This document shows, piece by piece, positions 1 through 5,818 of a stretch of DNA of 7,578 bases. The notes beneath the pieces were generated by a model. It made no database searches. It saw only the letters and a list, made by a program, of their open reading frames with translations, and had not been told where the DNA came from. A program made the position numbers and the translations under genes. Each line of letters begins with the position of its first letter. Position 1 is the stretch's first letter. Source of the stretch: Phycisphaerales bacterium (GTDB taxonomy: Bacteria; Planctomycetota; Phycisphaerae; Phycisphaerales; UBA1924); contig JAESSR010000096.1 of NCBI GenBank assembly GCA_016764015.1, positions 1 to 7,578 on the forward strand. The letters run 5' to 3'.

Positions 1-1
1 C

Positions 2-493
2 GAGCTCCACGAGAATAAAGAACTCGCAGTTATCTTTACCGAACTCTCCGAGCTCGGCATCGACATCAACGACTACTCCCTTGTCCAAGAAGAATCCGTC
101 ACCGGCGACAAACTGCCCGCGAGATTCGCATGGAGTACGACCAAAACCGGCAAGGTCACCAAGCTCGAAACACCCTCCGAAGACAACGAAACGGTCTCAG
201 TATCGAGCGCCAAGATCGTCGAAGCCGAGAACATCCCCGCCATCCTCTCCGCACTCCACGAAATCGGACGCCGGGGCATGGAAGTCAAACGATTCAAGGG
301 GCTGGGCGAGATGGACGCCATCCAACTCTGGGAAACCACGATGGATCACGAGGTCCGTTCGATGTTCCGCGTGCAGTGGGATCAAGCTGGCGAGGCCGAC
401 AACCTGTTCTCGCTCTTGATGGGCGAGCATGTCGAGCCCAGAAGAAAATACATCGAAGACCACGCCCTCGAAGTCAAAAACCTTGATATCTAA
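2..493 (+). CDS. gyrB: DNA gyrase subunit B, C-terminal part (5' end outside window)
   Basis: This is the last 163 residues of the ATPase/Toprim subunit of DNA gyrase, the cytoplasmic type II topoisomerase that introduces negative supercoils using ATP. The frame is open from base 2 and stops with TAA at 491-493. The GyrB/ParE-family signature around residues 96-115 (KRFKGLGEM followed by LWETTMD) is intact, and the tail has the typical GyrB elements LMGEHVEPRR and a terminal NLDI. E. coli ParE reads LRETTLD at the equivalent point, so GyrB fits better than ParE. The ATPase domain and most of Toprim lie upstream of the window. The region before the signature (about residues 40-75, rich in Thr, Lys and Glu) is a family-variable linker. 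An intrinsic terminator about 60 bases downstream separates it from the signalling genes. Identification is firm; only the extent of the upstream part is unknown. Confidence 0.95.
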   Translation, partial: ELHENKELAVIFTELSELGIDINDYSLVQEESVTGDKLPARFAWSTTKTGKVTKLETPSEDNETVSVSSAKIVEAENIPAILSALHEIGRRGMEVKRFKGLGEMDAIQLWETTMDHEVRSMFRVQWDQAGEADNLFSLLMGEHVEPRRKYIEDHALEVKNLDI

Positions 494-764
494 GTATTCG
501 GTCTAAGCACTCAGTCTAAAGCCTTCGAGCAAACTCATTCCACGCCCGTATATCAACCAGTCCCTACATCGGGGGCTGGTTTTCTATAGCCACATAAAAC
601 TTCTCGGACGGGCACAACCCGCACGCTCATCATCCCCCGCACTCTTCGCCCGTCCAAGCCCAGGTCCGCCGGGAAGATCACTGAATCACCACAAGATCAT
701 TGCTCAGAGCGTCGATACACAAATGATCCTGTATTTTATGTATCCCCTCCCCTCAAGGTGAACA
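494..764. other. Intergenic region between gyrB and the first PilZ gene, with long-loop inverted repeat
   Basis: This 271-base stretch has no plausible gene. It starts with a short imperfect duplication (GTCTAAGC, then GTCTAAAGC, about 501-523), then the gyrB terminator. A perfect 8-base inverted repeat follows: GGACGGGC at 606-613 and GCCCGTCC at 648-655, separated by 34 bases. A partly overlapping alternative pairing is possible between CGGAC (605-609) and GTCCG (664-668), so the region could be a structured 5' leader. The sequence does not match the cyclic di-GMP-I riboswitch consensus as I know it. I could not pick a convincing -35/-10 pair for the downstream gene; TATTTT at 732-737 lacks a good -35. 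Confidence 0.5.
555..585 (+). terminator. Rho-independent terminator after gyrB
   Basis: AACCAG (555-560) pairs with CTGGTT (576-581). An inner CCC/GGG extension lies above a bulge, and the stem runs into a short T-rich tract (TTTTCT). It lies about 60 bases past the gyrB stop and most likely ends that transcript. Confidence 0.7.
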
Positions 765-1907
765 ATGAAAAGCAACAACAACCCAAACAATCAAATGAAC
801 ACGCTGCATCTTGGTCAGCACGAACTGCGAAAGCTACTCGAAAAGTTTGATTCTGAGCAATCCAATGTATCCAACCCTGATCGCGAGTTTGTCCGGTGGT
901 CATTCCGGGTAGGGGCTGTCGAACTCACAATCGAGCACGGCAACGGCGGCAAAGTCACCATCCCCGTTGCAACTCGCAACATCTCCCGTGGCGGCATGTC
1001 CATTTTGCACACCTCATTCGTACACCTCAAAAGCCCCTGCGAGGTGACGCTCAAACTCCCGGGTGGCAACTCTCAAATCATCCCCGGAAAAATCGTTCGA
1101 TGCAACCATCTCCAAGGACGGATACACGAAGTCGGCATCGCCTTCAATGAACAAATCTCCACCAAGGAACTCCTCGGGCTCGACCCACTCAACGAGGCGT
1201 ACTCACTCGAACGAGTCGAAGCTGATCGATTGCACGGCTCGATCTTGATCGTCACCCCGACAGACCTTGATCGGGATCTGATTATGCTATTCCTCGAAGA
1301 CACAAACCTAGTTCTCAATGTCGCGGATTCGATCGAATCCGCAGTCTCGCGAGCCGCAAAGGGTTGCGATATCGTCCTCGCAGACTATCACCTCAAAGAC
1401 GAAACAGGCCCAGAACTCATCAATGCACTCAGAGAGGCAAACTGCGAATCACCCGTCATTGTTATGACCTCAGATAAATCTGAATCCGCGCTCGATGCAA
1501 TCCGCGATGCCCAGGCAGCCGGAATGCTCTCAAAGCCACTCACAAAGCACCGTTTGCTCCAAGCACTCGGGGAGTTCCTCCACGCCGACGGCGATGGCGG
1601 CCCGCTCTATTCGACTCTCTCAGCAGATAACCCAGCACTCACGCTCGTCGGAAAGTTCCTCTCCGATGTACCAAGAATGACACTTAATCTCGAAAAAGCG
1701 ATGCGTGAAGATGATATGAAATCATGCCTAGAGATATGCAGAACACTCTCAGGCACAGCATCGCCGCTTGGATTTCCAGATGTTTCAACTCTGGCGATTG
1801 CTGCGGACAAGATCATGACCGACAACGGGCTCAAAGCAGCAGCCCATGAACTTCGCTCAGTCATCATCGCGTGCAGACGGATCAAAGCCACCCCCGCGGC
1901 CGCATAG
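765..1907 (+). CDS. PilZ - receiver-like - HPt-like regulatory protein (paralogue 1)
   Basis: A predicted cytoplasmic signalling protein of 380 residues with no signal peptide or membrane segment. Domains in order: a polar Asn-rich start and short helix (1-38); a PilZ domain (about 40-132) with the cyclic di-GMP motifs RxxxR (R40/R44, with a second possible register R44/R48) and NxSxxG (N72, S74, G77); a linker (about 147-157); a CheY-like receiver (158-272); and a C-terminal helical domain (about 285-372) that resembles HPt. The receiver keeps the phosphoacceptor Asp (D207), the Thr (T235) and the Lys before Pro (K257). The acidic pair that normally binds Mg is replaced by T164-P165, so phosphorylation is doubtful. 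In the HPt-like segment the pattern AHxLKGSA reads CRTLSGTA, with R326 where the phosphorylated His should be. A good ribosome site (AAGGTG, 755-760) sits 4 bases before the ATG. The gene leads a tandem pair with its paralogue 59 bases downstream, probably one operon. Partner and output are unknown. Confidence 0.88.
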   Translation: MKSNNNPNNQMNTLHLGQHELRKLLEKFDSEQSNVSNPDREFVRWSFRVGAVELTIEHGNGGKVTIPVATRNISRGGMSILHTSFVHLKSPCEVTLKLPGGNSQIIPGKIVRCNHLQGRIHEVGIAFNEQISTKELLGLDPLNEAYSLERVEADRLHGSILIVTPTDLDRDLIMLFLEDTNLVLNVADSIESAVSRAAKGCDIVLADYHLKDETGPELINALREANCESPVIVMTSDKSESALDAIRDAQAAGMLSKPLTKHRLLQALGEFLHADGDGGPLYSTLSADNPALTLVGKFLSDVPRMTLNLEKAMREDDMKSCLEICRTLSGTASPLGFPDVSTLAIAADKIMTDNGLKAAAHELRSVIIACRRIKATPAAA

Positions 1908-1916
1908 CGCGGCTGC
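1896..1916 (+). other. GC-rich hairpin over the stop codon of paralogue 1
   Basis: Bases 1896-1903 pair with 1909-1916 (7 Watson-Crick pairs and one G-T), with a five-base loop containing the TAG stop. No T-run follows, so this is not a standard terminator. It could affect RNA stability or coupling between the two PilZ genes, but may simply follow from the Ala-rich C-terminus. Confidence 0.35.
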
Positions 1917-1966
1917 TCATTTCACCATTGGATCATCATTAAACTGCAGCACGAGGGATGCACAAC

Positions 1967-3115
1967 ATGAAAACAAACAACTCAAAAATACAACCGAATC
2001 AACGCAACTCGCTCGGCATGAGCAAGATGGTATACACCCAACTGCTCGCCAAACTCGAGTCAATCAGCGAGAACGCACCCGACCAACCAGCAAAGAGACA
2101 GTTCACTCGCCTTGAATACTTTGATCCATACTTTGAACTTACACTCGATTCAACCAAACATTCCCACAGAAGAAAAATCGCCGTCGCGACCCGAAACCTC
2201 TCGCGTGGCGGCATGTCTGTCTTGCACTCAAGCTTTATCTATCCAGACACACAGGTCAACGCCACACTCAACAAAGCATCCGGAGAACAAGTCAAAATGA
2301 CAGGGAAGGTCTGCAGGTGCGAGCACCGCGGCGGCGTAGTTCACGAAATCGGGATCAAGTTCGATCAAGAAATCGTGATACAAGAATATGTCAACCCAGA
2401 TATTCTTGACGGGATCAACTCACTCGAAACAGTCGATCCGACCAAACTCAGTGGAAAGATTCTCTTTGTAGGTACTGATCCATCGATCACGCCATTCATT
2501 CGAGAGTATCTCCTCACGACAAGCCTTAACTTTGGTTTCAAGGATGGCGCCGAAGACGCGCTCAAAGAGCAATTCGACGAATACGATCTCATATTCGTAT
2601 CCCTCGACGCCGGTGATATGTCCGGCCCAGAGTTCATCCGATGCTTACGAGATTCCGGATTCAAAAAACCGATCATCCTCTCTGGTAAATCCGATGACTC
2701 AGACTCCGTAAAACAGCAAATCAAGCTCTCCGCCGCCGACATGTTCCTGCCCGTTCCGATTACCGAAAACTCACTGCTGTGCGCCATCGGTGAGTTCCTC
2801 ATGAATAAATGGACAGAGCAAACCCTCGAAACCATCCGCAACAGCGTCGACCTTGATTCGGTCTCAAAGCTTCTCGAAGAACTCGAAACCAACGGGCGGG
2901 ATCTCGATCGACAGGTCAAGTCCGAGAACGCCGTCGAAATCTACATCACCTGCACCAAGATTCGCAATATCGCATTGCTCCTGGGCATGAAATCACTCCA
3001 CAACCTCACACTCACCGTGTGCGATGAAATCGCAGACACCGGCGAGATCGAAAAATTCGCAGATGAGCTCTCAAGCATCAATATGCTCTGCAGAACCGCA
3101 AACGAAGCCGCCTAG
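1967..3115 (+). CDS. PilZ - pseudo-receiver - HPt-like regulatory protein (paralogue 2)
   Basis: A diverged tandem copy of the preceding gene with the same architecture; 382 residues from the chosen start. I prefer ATG at 1967 over the in-frame ATG at 1958, because GAGGG (1953-1957) lies 9 bases before 1967 but abuts 1958, and the resulting MKTNN start mirrors MKSNN in the paralogue. Positions below count from 1967. The PilZ domain (about 44-137) keeps RxxxR (R44/R48) and NxSxxG (N77, S79, G82), so cyclic di-GMP binding is plausible. The receiver-like domain (about 164-278) is fully degenerate: the acidic pair reads G169-T170, the phosphoacceptor position is S212, the Thr position is G240 and the Lys position is V263. 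The C-terminal HPt-like helices (about 285-378) carry T330 at the His position. It shares with paralogue 1 a linker of the form SLExV-[DE]-xx-[RK]-LxGxIL. Probably co-transcribed with paralogue 1 and ended by the terminator at 3118-3140. Likely role (inference): a cyclic di-GMP sensing adaptor that cannot carry phosphate. Confidence 0.87.
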   Translation: MKTNNSKIQPNQRNSLGMSKMVYTQLLAKLESISENAPDQPAKRQFTRLEYFDPYFELTLDSTKHSHRRKIAVATRNLSRGGMSVLHSSFIYPDTQVNATLNKASGEQVKMTGKVCRCEHRGGVVHEIGIKFDQEIVIQEYVNPDILDGINSLETVDPTKLSGKILFVGTDPSITPFIREYLLTTSLNFGFKDGAEDALKEQFDEYDLIFVSLDAGDMSGPEFIRCLRDSGFKKPIILSGKSDDSDSVKQQIKLSAADMFLPVPITENSLLCAIGEFLMNKWTEQTLETIRNSVDLDSVSKLLEELETNGRDLDRQVKSENAVEIYITCTKIRNIALLLGMKSLHNLTLTVCDEIADTGEIEKFADELSSINMLCRTANEAA

Positions 3116-3117
3116 CC

Positions 3118-3140
3118 CGTGCCTGACGGCTCGTGTTTTT
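3118..3140 (+). terminator. Probable Rho-independent terminator after paralogue 2
   Basis: The stem CG-T-GCC (3118-3123) pairs with GGC-T-CG (3128-3133) around a TGAC loop, with one T-T mismatch, and is followed at once by TGTTTTT (3134-3140). It begins two bases after the TAG stop. It would separate the PilZ pair from the kinase gene, although read-through is possible because the stem is short. Confidence 0.55.
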
Positions 3141-3147
3141 CCGAACA

Positions 3148-3360
3148 CTCGCCTCCCCCGGGCCTCCGGGGGAGGTGGCTGCGAAGCAGACGGAGGGAGT
3201 CTTCGGTGGTGTATTTCTGCAATCCAAAGGGTGAAACAAAGAAATACCCCCTCCGCCTCACTGCCGGGTGCCCCGTCGGAGCCGTCTTCGACTCCTTCGG
3301 GTAGATAATCAATAGCTCCGATCCCGAAGGAGCATAAGAATCCTCCGTCGGGCCACCCGG
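3148..3360. repeat. Nested inverted-repeat element, REP/MITE-like
   Basis: About 215 noncoding bases made almost entirely of palindromes. (a) A perfect 10-base stem with arms 3152-3161 and 3166-3175 and a four-base loop. (b) CTGC/GCAG around GAA at 3179-3189. (c) CGGAGGG (3191-3197) pairs with CCCTCCG (3249-3255), enclosing GTATTTCT (3211-3218) pairing with AGAAATAC (3240-3247). (d) An 18-base inverted repeat with 16 matches, 3264-3281 against 3343-3360, enclosing a perfect 10-base stem CTCCTTCGGG (3292-3301) / CCCGAAGGAG (3323-3332). The composition is far more GC-rich and palindromic than the neighbouring genes. No transposase gene is present and no clear target duplication is visible. Short frames on both strands cross it but only translate the palindromes. 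This looks like a dispersed palindromic repeat or a non-autonomous element; only a genome-wide search can show copy number. A structured noncoding RNA is the alternative. Confidence 0.65.
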
Positions 3361-3375
3361 AAAGAACCGTCAGCC

Positions 3376-3404
3376 ACGACATAGCAAGTCATGAAACATA
3401 TAAG
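3376..3404 (+). promoter_or_regulatory. Candidate sigma-70 promoter for the hybrid kinase
   Basis: ACGACA (3376-3381; 4 of 6 match TTGACA) and TATAAG (3399-3404; 5 of 6 match TATAAT) are separated by 17 bases, just past the palindromic element. Transcription would start near 3411, which would exclude translation from ATG 3391 and supports the start at 3496. Confidence 0.4.
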
Positions 3405-3495
3405 TGGTACCAACTTACACTTCATGCCCACCGAAGAAAGACCGATACATACTCAAATCTACTCCTTTTTTAACCACGCTTGCCGGAATCATCAA

Positions 3496-5406
3496 ATGGA
3501 CATCAACTCAAAATCAAATGTCCAACAATTCATCAAACGCTTCCGTATCCTTGCGATTGTCTTTGCGTGTTTCATCGCGATACTCACCTCCCTGATGCTG
3601 CTGCGGATTACTTCTACACTCGACTCAACTTCGGCAACCCAAATCAACATGGCTGGCAATCAACGAGTGCTTTCCCAACGCATCCTCACCGACGCGCACA
3701 TGATCCACACTGCGATCATCACCAAAGACTGGGACACCCTCGAACCTGCATTCGATGAGCTCCGAAGCTCAACCACAGAACTCTTTGTAACACAACAATC
3801 GCTGCTCAAGGAGTCAACCAAACTTAGTCTCGATTCCGATTACGCCAAAGACCAAGCCGACGCATTCGCTGCACTCAATCGTCCGCTCGAAATCATGCTC
3901 AGCTCGTCGAGAGAACTCCAGACACTCACCGCAAGCATGATCCGCAGAGCGCCGTACATCGATCAACAAACATTTCAACGCGTAAAATCTGCTAAGACTG
4001 AAATCACTCAAGCCCATGCACTCTTTGCTCCCAAAATGGATGAGCTTGTTGGGCTCTATGAGCAAGAATACCAGCGCACAATCAAATCAAGTATCCGCAG
4101 CGCCAAAATTGGGATGGTGATCCTCGTCGCCGTACTGACCGCAATCCTCCTCTTTGTCATCGAACCAACATTCCTCATCATCCGCAAACAAGTCGCAGAA
4201 CTCGGTGTCTCAATCCAGCACGCCCAGCGAGCCGATGCTGTCCGCTGGCGTTTGCTTACCAACATCGGGCACGAGTTCCGTACCCCGATGAACGCGATCA
4301 TGGGCTTTGCCGACCTGCTCAACGAGGATGAGCTCTCAGATACCGAGCGATCACGCTTGGTGACTTCAATCTTCGATTCGAGCACACAGCTCACAACCTT
4401 AATCGAAACCATGCTCGACATGTCCGCCATCGAAGCAGGACAACTCCATGTCAACAAAGGCCGGTGCGATCTCTATCAATCACTCACAAAGATCACCGCT
4501 GAGACAAAGTCTTTAGCCGTACTCAAGGGCATTGATGTCAATCTGGCAATCGACAAAGACTGCCCGCAGTTCATCGAGACCGATCACAAACGCTTCGAAC
4601 AGATCATGATGAAAATCACAGAAAACTCGGTCAAGTTCACCGAAAAAGGCTGCATCAACATCAACGCAAAGGTCATCGAACACAACAACAATCAACTCCT
4701 CGAAATCTCGATCGCAGACACCGGAATCGGAATCACAGAAGATCACATCCATTCAATCTTCAATCCATTCAATCAGTCAGAAGACGCACTCACCCGAGAG
4801 TACGGCGGCGCCGGGCTCGGGCTCTCCATCTCAAGAGATATCGCCAAAGCGCTCGGTGGCAATGTCGTCGTGGCATCGACTCCGGGTCGTGGATCAATAT
4901 TTACAATCACCATCAATCCCGGTGATCTCCAAGCCATGAAGATCAATCCAAATGTTACCAATCCAGCACATGCAGCCACCACACCCAAACCACTCAAAGG
5001 CTGCAAGCTCCTCGTCGTCGACGATGCCAAAGACAACCGCATGCTCCTCAAGCACATCCTCAAAAAGACCGGCGCAGAAATCGAGTTCGCAATGGACGGA
5101 AAACAAGCACTTGACTCGGTCGATAGTGCAATGCAATCAAATGAGCCATTCGATCTCATCTTGATGGACATGCAAATGCCCGTGATGGACGGCTACCTCG
5201 CAACCGTCAAACTCCGTGAAAGCGGCAACAACATCCCCGTCATCGCCGTCACCGCACACGCACTCGAAGGCGACCGCGAGCACTGCCTTGACTCAGGCTG
5301 CAACGAATACCTCACCAAACCGATCAACAAAGAGCTACTCATCGAAACCTGCGCCCGATTAATCAAAGAATGTTCATCACCAGAAACCGTGACGAAAGCC
5401 GCTTAG
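3496..5406 (+). CDS. Membrane hybrid histidine kinase with PilJ/NarX-type sensor and C-terminal receiver
   Basis: A two-component hybrid sensor kinase of 636 residues from the chosen start. Order: short cytoplasmic start; membrane segment (about 17-36); periplasmic helical domain (about 37-203) opening with a PilJ/NarX-type P-box (50-62, INMAGNQRVLSQR); second membrane segment (about 205-225); a short linker with no recognisable HAMP or PAS; HisKA with H-box HEFRTPMN (H259); HATPase with N-box (N377), G1 DTGIGI (D408) and G2 GGAGLGLS (437-444); and a receiver (about 502-622) with acidic pair D509/D510, phosphoacceptor D558, T586 and K608, all intact. No HPt domain is fused, so phosphate leaving the receiver would need an HPt protein elsewhere. 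The frame is also open to ATG 3391 (671 residues), but those 35 extra codons include ATA and TTA, rare here, have no ribosome site, and overlap a candidate promoter. GGA (3485-3487) is a weak site for 3496. The P-box occurs in PilJ-like and nitrate sensors; the ligand is unknown. Nearness to two PilZ genes suggests, but does not show, a shared pathway. Confidence 0.9.
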   Translation: MDINSKSNVQQFIKRFRILAIVFACFIAILTSLMLLRITSTLDSTSATQINMAGNQRVLSQRILTDAHMIHTAIITKDWDTLEPAFDELRSSTTELFVTQQSLLKESTKLSLDSDYAKDQADAFAALNRPLEIMLSSSRELQTLTASMIRRAPYIDQQTFQRVKSAKTEITQAHALFAPKMDELVGLYEQEYQRTIKSSIRSAKIGMVILVAVLTAILLFVIEPTFLIIRKQVAELGVSIQHAQRADAVRWRLLTNIGHEFRTPMNAIMGFADLLNEDELSDTERSRLVTSIFDSSTQLTTLIETMLDMSAIEAGQLHVNKGRCDLYQSLTKITAETKSLAVLKGIDVNLAIDKDCPQFIETDHKRFEQIMMKITENSVKFTEKGCININAKVIEHNNNQLLEISIADTGIGITEDHIHSIFNPFNQSEDALTREYGGAGLGLSISRDIAKALGGNVVVASTPGRGSIFTITINPGDLQAMKINPNVTNPAHAATTPKPLKGCKLLVVDDAKDNRMLLKHILKKTGAEIEFAMDGKQALDSVDSAMQSNEPFDLILMDMQMPVMDGYLATVKLRESGNNIPVIAVTAHALEGDREHCLDSGCNEYLTKPINKELLIETCARLIKECSSPETVTKAA

Positions 5407-5452
5407 CCCAGCCGGCTCGATCGCTCAAACACTATCGAATATCACCATCCAC

Positions 5453-5478
5453 GAAAAAACGCCCTCAAAAAGGGCGTT
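5453..5478 (-). terminator. Intrinsic terminator of tRNA-His, possibly shared with the kinase gene
   Basis: AACGCCCT (5458-5465) and AGGGCGTT (5471-5478) form a perfect 8-base stem with a five-base loop. Read on the minus strand, the stem is followed by a T-run (complement of the A-run at 5454-5459), as expected for a terminator of the tRNA 17 bases upstream. On the plus strand only a weak T tail follows, so it may also end the convergent kinase transcript, less efficiently. Confidence 0.8.
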
Positions 5479-5494
5479 CATTCAAAACTCAAAG

Positions 5495-5568
5495 GGTGAC
5501 CGACGGGACTTGAACCCGCGACATCCTGGATCACAACCAGGTGCTCTACCAACTGAACTACGGCCACC
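5495..5568 (-). tRNA. tRNA-His (anticodon GTG)
   Basis: Minus-strand cloverleaf. The acceptor 5' strand GTGGCCG (complement of 5561-5567) pairs with 3' strand CGGTCAC (complement of 5496-5502). The D-arm region reads TAGTTCAGTTGGTAGAGCA, the anticodon stem CCTGG/CCAGG encloses loop TTGTGAT, and the T-loop contains GTTCAAGTC. The anticodon GTG reads His codons. The extra G at -1 (complement of base 5568) opposite C73 (complement of base 5495) is the tRNA-His identity feature and confirms the call. The 3' CCA is not encoded (the sequence continues CTTTG), so it must be added by CCA-adding enzyme. A possible -10 on the minus strand is TATATT (complement of 5606-5611), giving a leader of about 30 bases; its -35 is poor. 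It is followed by a strong terminator and lies convergent with the kinase gene. Confidence 0.95.
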
Positions 5569-5818
5569 ATCACCAAGACAAACACTTTCGCTCGTCTCGC
5601 CAAGAAATATAGCACCATCACCCCCCCAAAGTCTGCATCAACCAGTGCAGAATTCACAACATTTACACCCATCAGGGCTACAATTCCAACCTGACACAAG
5701 GGCGGATAAACCAGAGGCCAAACCAGGTCGATAAGTTCCCAATACACGCCTGATATCAACCAATCCCCGATCTTGGAAACAACAACCATTCGGGGGCAAA
5801 GGACAGAGGAGCCTGATA
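5569..5818. other. Divergent intergenic region between tRNA-His and pckA
   Basis: About 250 bases that must hold promoters for both the leftward tRNA and rightward pckA. Visible: a run of seven C (5621-5627), a small inverted repeat CTGCA/TGCAG (5633-5637, 5646-5650) and TACAAT on the plus strand (about 5679-5684) as a possible -10 without a convincing -35. I could not assign a promoter or operator with confidence, and no gene is evident. Confidence 0.4.

Noticed and set aside
690..764. Possible cyclic di-GMP riboswitch ahead of the first PilZ gene
   Set aside because: The conserved core motifs of the GEMM-type aptamer are not present in the leader; only a generic inverted repeat is visible.
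1..764. Replication origin near gyrB
   Set aside because: gyrB often lies near dnaA, but no cluster of DnaA boxes (TTATCCACA-like) or AT-rich unwinding region is visible in the window.
2365..2919. 184-codon open frame on the minus strand inside paralogue 2
   Set aside because: It lies wholly antisense to a well-supported gene, its translation is low-complexity (Ser/Arg rich) with no recognisable domain, and it reflects the codon bias of the plus-strand gene.
3148..3360. CRISPR array or complete insertion sequence
   Set aside because: The repeats are inverted and nested, not regularly spaced direct repeats, and there is no transposase frame or clear target-site duplication.
3071..3382. 103-codon minus-strand frame over the palindromic region
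   Set aside because: It translates the inverted repeats and the tail of paralogue 2. Its composition follows the repeats, and no family resemblance or convincing ribosome site is visible.
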